Shown here: positions 23,984 to 31,238 of the stretch, piece after piece | Numbering within the stretch: position 1 is the stretch's first letter | How the letters are laid out: each line of letters begins with the position of its first letter | From: a virus | Virus record (IMG/VR): IMGVR_UViG_3300020165_000093 | Location: 1-31,238 of that record | Direction: 5' to 3' (one strand) | DNA: 31,238 nucleotides | The notes under the pieces: generated by a model | What the model saw: only the letters and a program-made list of their open reading frames with translations | Told to the model about the DNA's origin: nothing | Databases searched by the model: none | Translations under genes and position numbers: made by a program

Positions 23984-23991
23984 GTCATAAT
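23963..23991 (+). promoter_or_regulatory. Sigma70 promoter
   Basis: A perfect TTGACA at 23963-23968 and CATAAT at 23986-23991, with a 17-base spacer. It overlaps the last codons of the metalloprotease gene. The predicted start near 23998 leaves a leader of about 9 bases before the ATG at 24007. Confidence 0.75.
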
Positions 23992-24006
23992 ATATACGAG
24001 GTTCAA

Positions 24007-24897
24007 ATGAGTTTTGAATACGAGAACATTGTTGTAGGTAGCTCACTATCTGCGTTAATTTTTGCATATGTTAATGAGTATCCGGTATTCTTTACTGATG
24101 TGAACGTGCCTTTCCGATTTGATTTTTTATCCCCTAGCCACACCCCAATTGGCGTGCCTTGCGAAGCAAAAACATTACTGTCATTTGATGATGAAATGAA
24201 AGTTGGAACACGAAAGCAAGTTTTGTGGGATCGATTGTATTTTCTTCTATCTTTAAAGGGGCTTACACCTCTTTCAAATTTGTGCAAAACAATCAGATGT
24301 AACGATAATTCTATAATTTGTTTAAATGAATATTCAAAGATACTTGAAGCTTCATTTGTTGACTGCCATTACTTTGGCGATTCCAATGCTGCAGGCTTCG
24401 TGCGTAAAAACAAGCTTGACGAACATAGTTATGTGTGTTATGATTATATAGCATTCAATAGTGGAGGCAAACATGAGATCGACTTTATACACACAGATGA
24501 TGATTTTATCAGCGAGGTATGGTTTTATAGTTCCGACCGTATTGATGGAAATACTCCTGTTAGAGATGCTTGTGCGGTATCAAAGCTAACTGAGTCGCAA
24601 CTAGTAGATTTTGATTACTCAGAAACGATGGCTCGATTCAAGGTACTCAAGATTATGAAAGACAACGGAATGAGAGGAAAATTAAGTGGATACACAAAAA
24701 AAGGTACGGCTAGGCACTATGATTTTAGAACAACTAGCATCAGACGCGAAATACACCGCTGCCCAAATGGGCTCAGAGCAGAGGGTCATAATATCAAAGT
24801 TAAAACCGACAGCGAAGAAAGTATGCTCAGGCTTTTATCGAATGTTCAAAGTCCATCCGATAGATTTTTAGAGTTGCTAAATGTCTCTTCATCTTAG
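24007..24897 (+). CDS. Unassigned protein with Rossmann-like dinucleotide-binding start
   Basis: A 296-residue protein, not assigned to a family. It starts YENIVVGSSLSALIFAYVNE, then PVFFTD, which resembles the beta-alpha-beta of FAD- or NAD-binding enzymes (GxSxSA in place of GxGxxG, and an acidic residue after the second strand). SPSHTPIGVPCE follows where flavoproteins vary. The middle contains HYFGDSNAAGF and CYDYIAFNSGG, and the C terminus is basic and helical (SIRREIHRCPNG). No second GD flavin motif was found, so cofactor binding is uncertain. It is the first gene after the promoter at 23963, and its end overlaps the next gene by 17 bases, so the two are probably made together. A possible relationship to amine-oxidase-like or mutase-like enzymes is inference. 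Confidence 0.45.
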   Translation: MSFEYENIVVGSSLSALIFAYVNEYPVFFTDVNVPFRFDFLSPSHTPIGVPCEAKTLLSFDDEMKVGTRKQVLWDRLYFLLSLKGLTPLSNLCKTIRCNDNSIICLNEYSKILEASFVDCHYFGDSNAAGFVRKNKLDEHSYVCYDYIAFNSGGKHEIDFIHTDDDFISEVWFYSSDRIDGNTPVRDACAVSKLTESQLVDFDYSETMARFKVLKIMKDNGMRGKLSGYTKKGTARHYDFRTTSIRREIHRCPNGLRAEGHNIKVKTDSEESMLRLLSNVQSPSDRFLELLNVSSS

Positions 24898-25765
24898 CGG
24901 TATAATACCTGTTGCCAATTATGACACGGAACTAAGTGTATCTTTTCCTGAGCTACTTATGCCTGTCTGTGACGGCTTTAATTTGATTCAGAAATCAGTG
25001 CATGAATGCGCTTTGGCTGGTTGTAATACTATATGGATTATAGCTAACGACGACCTTGCGCCGGTGATAAGAAAGACCGTTGGTGACTGGGTTTATGACC
25101 CAGTTTATTATAAAAGAGACTTAGAATCTAAATTTTACTCACAATTAAGGAAAGAGATACCTATTTATTACGTCGGAATCAAACCTAAAGATCAAAACAG
25201 GAGAGATAGTTACGGGTGGTCGATTATAGAAGGTATTCACGCCGCCTATATGACCTCCCTCAAAATTTCCAAATGGCTAACCCCGGAAAAATATTACATT
25301 TCCTTTCCGTTTGGACTTTTTGATATCTACTTTATAAGACAACATAGAAAATTGATTCGAGACAAAAGCAAGAATTTATTTTTTACATATAATGGACAGA
25401 GTGTGGTAAACAACCAATATCTGCCATTCACCATGACAGGAGAAGATTTTAAACAATGCCGAAGAGCGATAAACAAAAAGACAACAAGGGAATATTTACC
25501 CCCTTTACCAAACCAGCAGTATCCATCCCAGAAGCTCCCGCTCCACGAGAGATGGTCCGCTCGTCACTTTACTTTAAGTGACATATATGAGCCACTAGAC
25601 TCTCAAGAAAGAACAACAATCGAACTAGAGTGGTATTTTGACACGTCCAATTGGAATGGCTATGCAGAATATATTTCTTCAGAATATGTGCTAAATAAGC
25701 CCCTAGACGAGTTGACAAGGCCCCGACAGCATGTTACAATACCATATACCAATTCGGAGGGTTAA
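24881..25765 (+). CDS. Nucleotidyltransferase-like (GT-A fold) protein of unknown function
   Basis: A 294-residue protein. The N-terminal ~60 residues resemble sugar-nucleotide or molybdenum-cofactor nucleotidyltransferases: LSGIIPVANYDTELS, PELLMPVCDGFNLI, then a helix VHECALAGCNTIWII and NDDLAPVIRKTVGD. These enzymes usually have GGxGTR near the start and a Lys after the proline; here the loop is ANYDTELS and the Lys is missing. Activity is therefore in doubt, or the substrate differs. IIEGIHAAYMTSLKIS and ISFPFGLFD follow the expected order for the domain. The C-terminal half is polar with Pro/Gln-rich segments and a final DTSNWNGYAEY. It overlaps the Rossmann-like gene and leads without a gap into dnaE. 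It could modify a nucleotide or sugar; no substrate can be read from the sequence. Confidence 0.5.
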   Translation: MSLHLSGIIPVANYDTELSVSFPELLMPVCDGFNLIQKSVHECALAGCNTIWIIANDDLAPVIRKTVGDWVYDPVYYKRDLESKFYSQLRKEIPIYYVGIKPKDQNRRDSYGWSIIEGIHAAYMTSLKISKWLTPEKYYISFPFGLFDIYFIRQHRKLIRDKSKNLFFTYNGQSVVNNQYLPFTMTGEDFKQCRRAINKKTTREYLPPLPNQQYPSQKLPLHERWSARHFTLSDIYEPLDSQERTTIELEWYFDTSNWNGYAEYISSEYVLNKPLDELTRPRQHVTIPYTNSEG

Positions 25766-28700
25766 ATGAATCGTATTGATTCTAAAATTAAGTTTGTTGG
25801 TCTGCACGCACATTCTGTGGCAGGCTCTATTTTTGATGCCATTGGGTATCCACAAGATCATATGGACTTTGCATATGAAAACGGGTGTGACGCGCTAGCG
25901 CTGACTGATCACGGCAATATGAACGGGCTAGCTTATCAAGTACTGCACGCCAAGAAGATGCAGGAAGCGGGTAAAGAATTCAAGCCTATCTTCGGGTGTG
26001 AAGCTTACTTCACGCCATCCATCGAAGAATGGCACGAAGCCTATAGTCAAGCGATGGCTGATAAGAAGAAGGCGCGCGCAATCAAGAAGGATGCCCAATC
26101 GGGCGCCACTGTTGAAGATGAGGGTGACAGCAAAAAGATTCAAGGTATTCTGAAGCGCCGGCGACACCTTGTATTGCTAGCCCAGAACCAAACTGGCCTG
26201 AACAACCTATTTAAGTTGGTATCAGAGTCGTACCAGCCGGAGAATTTCTATCGCTACCCACGCATTGACTACGCGCTACTCAAGAAGTACAACGAGGGCA
26301 TTATTGCTTCTTCTGCTTGTCTTGGTGGGGTGTATGCCGGTAACTACTGGGAGAACCGAGAGGATGGCGACGAGGCCGTTCTGGAGGCAATGCGGGAGTC
26401 CACACGTCGTATGGTCGACATTTTTGGTGATCGCTGGTATGCCGAGATCCAGTGGAATAATATTAAAGAGCAACATGAGCTGAATCAGTATGTGATTCAA
26501 GTTGCAGAAGAGTTTGGCGTTGGACTGGTCACGACAGCCGATAGCCACTACCCCAACCCTGACGCTTGGAAAGACCGTGAACTTTACAAGCGCCTTGGTT
26601 GGCTTGGTAAGGGTACGCCTTCTTGGGCCGAAGGAGAGTCGGAGCTTCCTGATGGCGTTGAGGAAATTGGGTACGAGTTGTATCCAAAGAATGGTGACCA
26701 GATCTGGAAAAGCTACAAGGAATACTCTGAATCCACGGGGTTTGAGTATGACGACAGTGTAGTTTTGAAAAGTATTGAGGAATCTTACAGGATCGCCTTC
26801 GAGCGCATCGAGAAGTTCCTGCCTGACAATACAGTCCGCCTCCCCGAATTTGTAGTTCCCGCAGGATTTACAGCAACTCAGGCACTGGTAAACTTTGCTC
26901 TAGAGGGCCTCAAGGACAAGGGGCTGCACACCAACAAGGAATACACCGATCGTTTGCGTCTTGAACTAAACGTCATTGATGACCGAGGGTTCTCCAAGTA
27001 TTTCCTTACAATGAAATCAATTGTTGATGTAGCAACAGATATGATGCTCACAGGCCCGGGCCGCGGCTCCGCTGCTGGTTCATTGGTAGCGTATGCGTTA
27101 AACATTACCCAGGTTGATCCAATTAAGCATGGACTACTGTTCTCGCGATTCCTACGTTCCGATGCGACAGACTACCCAGATATCGATTACGATGTATCCG
27201 ATTCAATGTCTCTCAAAGAAAAGCTTGTTGAGATGTGGGGAGCAGACTGTGTGGCACCAATCTCAAACTGGAATACGCTACAACTCAAGTCTTTGATCAA
27301 AGATATCTCTAAGCTGTATAATGTCCCATTTACCGAAGTAAACACGGTTACGTCCATTATGATTCGCGAAGCTACGCCGCTAGCGAAACAGAAGCACGGT
27401 ATTAAGGCGGGTGTCTATAGCCCCACGTGGCAAGAAGTTATGGAGTTCTCTCCGACGCTGAGGCAATACCTAGCGAAACATCCAGCGGTTAAGACTCACG
27501 TTGAAGGTCTTGTCGGTCAGGTCCGCTCTTGTTCTCGGCATGCCGGCGGTGTGGTTATCGCAGAGGACTTAGATCAAAGTATGCCTTTGATTAACTCTGG
27601 CGGAGTGCGACAAGCGCCGTGGGCTGAGGGGCAGAACGTCCGACATCTTGAGCCGATGGGTTTCATTAAGTTCGATTTGCTTGGTTTGTCTACTCTTAAG
27701 ATGATGGAAGGTGCGATCTACCACATCCTGAAGCGCCACCATGGTGTCGAAGAACCTACCTTCGCCCAGATTCGAGACTACTACGAGAAGAAGCTCCACC
27801 CCGACATTCTTGACCTGAATGACCAAGAGGTGTACAAGAACGTCTTCCATCCCGGTAAGTGGGCTGGCGTTTTTCAGTTCACGGAACACGGAGCACAACA
27901 GTTCTGTACCAAGGTAAAGCCAAACAACATCATTGATTTGTCAGCTATTACCTCTATTTTCCGGCCCGGGCCCTTGTCCGCTGGTGTTGATGCCGATTAC
28001 GTGGAAGCCAAGGAGAGCCCACATTACATCAAGTATCTTTCCGAAGAAGCAAGAGAGATTACCGAAGAGACTTTCGGGTTCCTAATCTTCCAAGAACAGA
28101 TTGCGCTACTGGCTCACAAGCTTGGCGGTCTGACTCTCGATGAAGGTAACATGCTTCGCAAGGTGTTGACCAAGAAGGGTACCGGCAAGAACAGTGTCAA
28201 AGGTAAGCTGCACGACAAGTTCATCAAAGGCTGTGTTGCCAAGAAGATCAATAGGGATGAAGCTCAATCACTTTGGGACAAGTTCGAATTCTTCTCCGGT
28301 TACGGTTTCAATAAGTCCCACGCAGTATCATACTCGATTATTTCGTATCAGTGTGCTTGGCTGTGGAATTACTACCCAGCAGAGTGGATGGCAGCATTCT
28401 TGGACAAAGAACCAGAGACTCGCAAAGAGAAAGCAATCAACATCGCAAAGAAATTTGGCTTTGATATCGCACCGCTCGACATCAACAAGTCTGGCACAGT
28501 GTGGGAGATTAGCGAAGATGGCAAAACTATGATTCAGCCGCTCACTTCGATCAAGGGTCTGGGAATGTCGGCGATTGAACAAATCTTAGACAACCGGCCA
28601 TTCATGAACGCAGAGGATCTGCTATTCCGTGAAGATGTATCGTACTCTAAGTTGAATAAGAAAGCGTTGGATGCTCTCTGCCGCGGCGGGGCTCTGGACA

Positions 28701-29197
28701 ACATTGTGGATGATCGCTTCAGTGGCCGCAAACACTTCTGGTCAGCCTGCGTGGTTGAGAGGCCAAAGAACCTCAAGAAGTTTGGAGATAACATCGAGTT
28801 GTTCAGACCAGAAGGTGACTTTAGCGAAGAAGAGATCATCCAGTTCAAAACTGATCTTACCGGTGTGTTCCCAATCAACTTGGTGATTAGCACAGAGACA
28901 GTCGAGAAACTTCAAGAGAAATACATTCCGCCAATCTCAGAGTTTGATGAGGGGTTGCAAGTATGCTGGTTCATACCCCGCAAGATTACTCCCAAGAAAA
29001 CCAAGAACGGCAAGGATTACTGGATCGTAGAGGTGATTGATTCCAACAACGAGTCCACTCGCATTCGATGTTGGGGAGTCAAACCACACAGGGACACCAT
29101 CCATCTTAATCGGCCATATATGGCTCGTCTCAAATATGATGAGAACTGGGGCTTCTCGACCTACGCTGTCGGCAAAACATTCAAACTATTAGGATAA
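25766..29197 (+). CDS. dnaE: DNA polymerase III alpha subunit (DnaE-type replicase)
   Basis: A full-length 1143-residue family C polymerase. The N-terminal PHP domain has HAH (His14, His16), ALTDHGNM, FGCEAYF, RRHLVLLA, SSACLGG and TADSHYP, so its metal-binding set looks intact, unlike that of E. coli. The palm has GPGRGSAAGSLVAY, the catalytic pair Asp472 and Asp474 in YPDIDYD, and Asp637 in KFDLLGLSTLK. HAGGVVIA, IFRPGPLSAG and FNKSHAVSYSIISYQCAWLW are further conserved points. A helix-hairpin-helix follows (IKGLGMSAIEQIL), then an OB-like end. GGAGG lies before the ATG. It should be the main replicase, acting with the helicase at 18844. No clamp, clamp loader or epsilon gene is in the window, so the PHP domain may supply proofreading. 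By eye it is less AT-rich than the two genes before it. Confidence 0.95.
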   Translation: MNRIDSKIKFVGLHAHSVAGSIFDAIGYPQDHMDFAYENGCDALALTDHGNMNGLAYQVLHAKKMQEAGKEFKPIFGCEAYFTPSIEEWHEAYSQAMADKKKARAIKKDAQSGATVEDEGDSKKIQGILKRRRHLVLLAQNQTGLNNLFKLVSESYQPENFYRYPRIDYALLKKYNEGIIASSACLGGVYAGNYWENREDGDEAVLEAMRESTRRMVDIFGDRWYAEIQWNNIKEQHELNQYVIQVAEEFGVGLVTTADSHYPNPDAWKDRELYKRLGWLGKGTPSWAEGESELPDGVEEIGYELYPKNGDQIWKSYKEYSESTGFEYDDSVVLKSIEESYRIAFERIEKFLPDNTVRLPEFVVPAGFTATQALVNFALEGLKDKGLHTNKEYTDRLRLELNVIDDRGFSKYFLTMKSIVDVATDMMLTGPGRGSAAGSLVAYALNITQVDPIKHGLLFSRFLRSDATDYPDIDYDVSDSMSLKEKLVEMWGADCVAPISNWNTLQLKSLIKDISKLYNVPFTEVNTVTSIMIREATPLAKQKHGIKAGVYSPTWQEVMEFSPTLRQYLAKHPAVKTHVEGLVGQVRSCSRHAGGVVIAEDLDQSMPLINSGGVRQAPWAEGQNVRHLEPMGFIKFDLLGLSTLKMMEGAIYHILKRHHGVEEPTFAQIRDYYEKKLHPDILDLNDQEVYKNVFHPGKWAGVFQFTEHGAQQFCTKVKPNNIIDLSAITSIFRPGPLSAGVDADYVEAKESPHYIKYLSEEAREITEETFGFLIFQEQIALLAHKLGGLTLDEGNMLRKVLTKKGTGKNSVKGKLHDKFIKGCVAKKINRDEAQSLWDKFEFFSGYGFNKSHAVSYSIISYQCAWLWNYYPAEWMAAFLDKEPETRKEKAINIAKKFGFDIAPLDINKSGTVWEISEDGKTMIQPLTSIKGLGMSAIEQILDNRPFMNAEDLLFREDVSYSKLNKKALDALCRGGALDNIVDDRFSGRKHFWSACVVERPKNLKKFGDNIELFRPEGDFSEEEIIQFKTDLTGVFPINLVISTETVEKLQEKYIPPISEFDEGLQVCWFIPRKITPKKTKNGKDYWIVEVIDSNNESTRIRCWGVKPHRDTIHLNRPYMARLKYDENWGFSTYAVGKTFKLLG

Positions 29198-29199
29198 AC

Positions 29200-29805
29200 A
29201 TGAACGTAATTAAGAAATTTAGTCCGCTCTTAAAGGAGCCAAAACTTATCGATGACTTGCCTATTGTTATTAGGGTAAACAAGTTCGACGAAGCATCAGC
29301 CAAGACGTTTTCAGTCTTGATGCGCAAAGCGCAGAACACGGGCCAGCCCGTTGTTCCAATTATAATTGACAGCTATGGTGGTCAGGTGTACAGTTTGATG
29401 TCAATGATTTCAGATGTTCAACACTCAAAGATACCGGTGGCGACTATTGTGCAGGGTAAAGCCATGTCTTGTGGTGCTATTTTGTTTAGCTTTGGTGCCC
29501 CCGGCAAAAGGTATATGGATCAGAACGCGACGGTTATGATTCATGACGTCAGTTCAATGGACCGCGGCAAAGTAGAAGAGATCAAAGCGTCCGCTGAAGA
29601 AACTGAGCGACTCAATAAAAAGATCTATCATATGATGGCAGAGAACTGCGGACAGCACGAAGATTACTTCTTAGAAATTGTTCACGAGAAGGGTCACGCC
29701 GATTGGTTTTTGGACGCAAAAGAGTGCAAGAAGCACAAATTAGCGAATCATTTACGTGTGCCAGACCTTAAAATAGAAGCTACGGTTAAGATCGACTTTA
29801 AGTAA
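29200..29805 (+). CDS. ClpP-like serine protease
   Basis: A 201-residue protein of the ClpP/crotonase-like fold, the normal ClpP length. The catalytic triad is Ser90 in GKAMSCGA, His115 in VMIHD, and Asp168 in HADWFLDAKEC. The Ser-His distance of 25 equals that in E. coli ClpP. IIIDSYGGQVYSLMSMI is the oxyanion-side glycine loop, and SFGAPGKRYM aligns with the AGAKGKRY region. It starts two bases after the dnaE stop and is followed by the J-domain gene, so these genes are probably co-expressed. There is no ClpX or ClpA in the window, and no capsid gene nearby to suggest a head protease. It may use a host unfoldase or degrade selected proteins. The fold and triad are secure; the substrate is not. 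Confidence 0.85.
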   Translation: MNVIKKFSPLLKEPKLIDDLPIVIRVNKFDEASAKTFSVLMRKAQNTGQPVVPIIIDSYGGQVYSLMSMISDVQHSKIPVATIVQGKAMSCGAILFSFGAPGKRYMDQNATVMIHDVSSMDRGKVEEIKASAEETERLNKKIYHMMAENCGQHEDYFLEIVHEKGHADWFLDAKECKKHKLANHLRVPDLKIEATVKIDFK

Positions 29806-29817
29806 AACTACTTAAGG
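29796..29817 (+). promoter_or_regulatory. Hairpin covering the ribosome binding site of the J-domain gene
   Basis: CTTTAAGTA (29796-29804) pairs with TACTTAAGG (29809-29817) as a 9-base-pair stem with one T-G, around the loop AAAC. The AAGG that precedes the ATG at 29821 is in the 3' arm, and the stop of the ClpP-like gene (29803-29805) is in the 5' arm. Ribosomes finishing clpP would open it, so coupled translation is likely. Confidence 0.5.
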
Positions 29818-29820
29818 TAT

Positions 29821-30525
29821 ATGATCAAGACCAAGAAAATCAAATACCGGCGCCTTATGAATGAGTTGGAGTATCTCTATGAAGAGATGGACTTGCTTGA
29901 CGACATTGTAAAAGGCGCCGCTGGTGAGTTTGAAGTATACTATCGAGAGTTCTGTGCCAGGAATGAAATAGACATTAACAAACTGAACGAAGACAACAAA
30001 GAAAGAATTGCCGGCCTTTATGGTGTTGAACCAGAAGAGGTAAAAGAAACCCCAGTCAGCGAATATACTGGTTCGGCAGCAATTGTCAAGGTAGATACTC
30101 CGGAAGATGAGCCGCTCTTTGATGAGACGCAAGAAGAGCTGGGCACGTTCAAGGAGCTTCATGAATATTTCCACAAGATGTTTAAGAAGATAGCTATGCA
30201 ATTGCACCCAGACAAGATAGAAAACTTTACTGCTAATGATGAATACAAGAAACAAATGTCTTGGGACTTCTCTAGGGCTAAGAGCGCACTGGACAACAAG
30301 AAGTACTTTAAACTAATCCAAATAGCCAAAAAGCATAATATACATGTCACTGAGCACTTCTCGCTACAAATCAGATGGTTTAAAAAAGAAAGAGATGTTA
30401 TTCTCGGATCTCTCCAGGAAGTCAAAACAACGTACAACTATAAGTTCGCCGAGTGTGAAACCGACGAACAAAAGGATGATGTCGTCAGAAAATTTATTTG
30501 GCATCTTTTTAGAGTTCAGGCTTGA
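29821..30525 (+). CDS. J-domain (DnaJ-like) co-chaperone
   Basis: A 234-residue protein. The J-domain core is at residues ~115-175: ELHEYFHKMFKKIAMQLHPD, with the His129-Pro130-Asp131 motif that triggers Hsp70 ATPase, then KIENFT and a helix EYKKQMSWDFSRAKSAL followed by the KKYFKLIQIA helix. The N-terminal ~60 residues form a coiled coil (MNELEYLYEEMDLLDDIV), with an acidic linker after it (PEDEPLFDETQEELG). The C terminus is helical and basic. No Gly/Phe region or zinc domain is present, so it is a type III J protein. Its likely partner is host DnaK, possibly for remodelling replication proteins as lambda P and DnaJ do. The ATG has only AAGG three bases upstream, placed in a hairpin with the end of the clpP-like gene. 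Confidence 0.82.
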   Translation: MIKTKKIKYRRLMNELEYLYEEMDLLDDIVKGAAGEFEVYYREFCARNEIDINKLNEDNKERIAGLYGVEPEEVKETPVSEYTGSAAIVKVDTPEDEPLFDETQEELGTFKELHEYFHKMFKKIAMQLHPDKIENFTANDEYKKQMSWDFSRAKSALDNKKYFKLIQIAKKHNIHVTEHFSLQIRWFKKERDVILGSLQEVKTTYNYKFAECETDEQKDDVVRKFIWHLFRVQA

Positions 30526-30550
30526 CTCCATAGCCTCACAGTGTTATACT
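30522..30550 (+). promoter_or_regulatory. Sigma70 promoter
   Basis: TTGACT at 30522-30527 and TATACT at 30545-30550 have a 17-base spacer; each matches five of six. It overlaps the stop of the J-domain gene. The predicted start near 30557 gives a leader of about 21 bases, with AAGGAGG at 30566-30572 before the ATG at 30578. Confidence 0.8.
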
Positions 30551-30577
30551 TTATGTATAGTCACCAAGGAGGCAACA

Positions 30578-30832
30578 ATGGCTAATACACACGACGAGAA
30601 GAAACAATATGTTAAGGAGTACATCCGCTCACTAGCAGCAATTGAAGAGTGCATCGAACCCTATCAGGAGCAAAAGCGCGATCTGCGCACTGAGTTCCGG
30701 GAGAATGGATGGCTTAACACGGATGAGATCCGAGCAGCAGTAAAGGCATACCGCCTTCACACTGGCACCGTCAACATCGATGATATTCTTGACAACCTTA
30801 CAATCATTTCTGGAGACACCAATGATAGTTGA
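30578..30832 (+). CDS. Small helical protein of unknown function
   Basis: An 84-residue protein. The start is ATG at 30578, chosen because AAGGAGG lies at 30566-30572 and the promoter at 30522 would start transcription near 30557; the frame is open further upstream but that part would not be transcribed from this promoter. The sequence is charged and helical (EKKQYVKEYIRSLAAIEE, then QKRDLRTEFRENGWL), followed by EIRAAVKAYRL. The shape is loosely like GapR/DUF2312 DNA-binding proteins, where a coiled coil precedes a short helical tail, but the match is weak. It overlaps the dUTPase start by 11 bases, so the two are probably coupled. No function is assigned. Confidence 0.7.
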   Translation: MANTHDEKKQYVKEYIRSLAAIEECIEPYQEQKRDLRTEFRENGWLNTDEIRAAVKAYRLHTGTVNIDDILDNLTIISGDTNDS

Positions 30833-31238
30833 GTTTGCACGAACGCGATCAGACGCGTACGATCCACAACGCGCCAATCCATCTGATGCTGGGTTGGATG
30901 TGTTTTACTCACCGGAGCAAGGCAAGCAAGCGATTGCTGTCGAGCCCGGCGAGAGTAAAGTCCTTCCAACTGGACTGAGATTCGGGGTGCCACACGGCTA
31001 TATGCTAGAGGTAAAGAACCGTAGCTCAGTAGCAGCGAAGCGCTCTCTTATTGTTGGCGCCTGTGTCGTAGATTCGGGATACGATGGCGAGATTTTTGTC
31101 AACCTTCACAACATTGGTAAGGAAACTCAGTATGTTCGCGGTGGTGACAAGATTGCACAACTTGTAATGATTCCAGTTGTAAACTTTAGGGCTACTCAGA
31201 GCACTAGTGGTGACTTGTACCGTAGCCCGATCACAATT
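30822..31238 (+). CDS. dut: dUTPase (3' end outside window)
   Basis: The frame opens at ATG 30822, inside the end of the previous gene, and stays open to the right edge (139 residues). Trimeric dUTPase motifs I-IV are in order: PSDAGLDVFYS (I), KNRSSVAAKRSL (II), GACVVDSGYDGEIFVNLHN (III, with the catalytic Asp) and RGGDKIAQLVMIPV (IV). Motif V, the Gly-rich P-loop-like tail, is expected just beyond the window. The enzyme hydrolyses dUTP to dUMP and pyrophosphate, keeping uracil out of phage DNA and feeding thymidylate synthesis; with the reductase at 20226 it completes a dNTP-supply set. It shares the promoter at 30522 with the small gene before it. Confidence 0.93.
   Translation, partial: MIVEFARTRSDAYDPQRANPSDAGLDVFYSPEQGKQAIAVEPGESKVLPTGLRFGVPHGYMLEVKNRSSVAAKRSLIVGACVVDSGYDGEIFVNLHNIGKETQYVRGGDKIAQLVMIPVVNFRATQSTSGDLYRSPITI

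Noticed and set aside
30344-30577. Longer upstream form of the small gene at 30578
   Set aside because: The extension overlaps the J-domain gene in another frame, and the promoter and AAGGAGG both point to ATG 30578.
136-30993. Many reverse-strand and out-of-frame open frames
   Set aside because: They lie within well-supported + strand genes, lack ribosome sites and have no recognisable domains.

Overview
This window reads as part of the genome of a tailed, contractile (myovirus-type) bacteriophage, probably from an aquatic or marine setting. All recognisable genes lie on the + strand, are packed with overlaps or gaps of a few bases, and include a T4-style sheath, tube, tape measure and baseplate set followed by a phage replication set. 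The host cannot be named. A cobalamin-dependent ribonucleotide reductase and host-type sigma70 promoters fit a bacterial host with access to B12. No integrase, tRNA, CRISPR array or insertion sequence was seen.

Region 1 (about 1-12990) is the tail module: tail sheath (truncated by the left edge), tail tube, a zinc-ribbon gp26-like baseplate/tail assembly protein, a small tail protein that may be joined to it by ribosomal frameshifting, the tape measure, a gp48/gp54-like tube-baseplate protein, a LysM-like gp53-type wedge protein, a 1151-residue baseplate hub candidate and an unassigned 397-residue protein.

Region 2 (about 12990-22469) is replication, recombination and nucleotide supply: a minimal family A DNA polymerase, a divergent tubulin/FtsZ-like protein, a gp32-like single-strand binding protein, two tiny membrane or lipoprotein genes, a UvsX/RecA recombinase, a small CxxC protein, a FEN-type 5' nuclease, a DnaB/gp41-like helicase, a monomeric B12-dependent ribonucleotide reductase and a GroES-like co-chaperonin. 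Three copies of a compact RNA element that can fold as an H-type pseudoknot stand before the two small envelope genes and before uvsX. Several consensus sigma70 promoters with exactly 17-base spacers are set into this region. One of them is physically merged with a terminator and a ribosome binding site.

Region 3 (about 22487-31238) holds an amidase endolysin, a metzincin-type metalloprotease with a possible small overlapping membrane protein, an unassigned Rossmann-like / nucleotidyltransferase-like pair, a complete DnaE-type DNA polymerase III alpha subunit with an apparently intact PHP site, a ClpP-like protease, a J-domain protein, a small helical protein and the start of a dUTPase (cut by the right edge).

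Taken together the phage appears to replicate with its own DnaE replicase, helicase, single-strand binding protein and recombinase. A separate short Pol A and 5' nuclease would be suited to primer removal and gap filling. dNTPs would come from the reductase and dUTPase, and three chaperone/protease genes could manage protein folding. The most novel points are the triplicated pseudoknot, the degenerate phage tubulin, the two-polymerase arrangement and the merged terminator-promoter-SD element.
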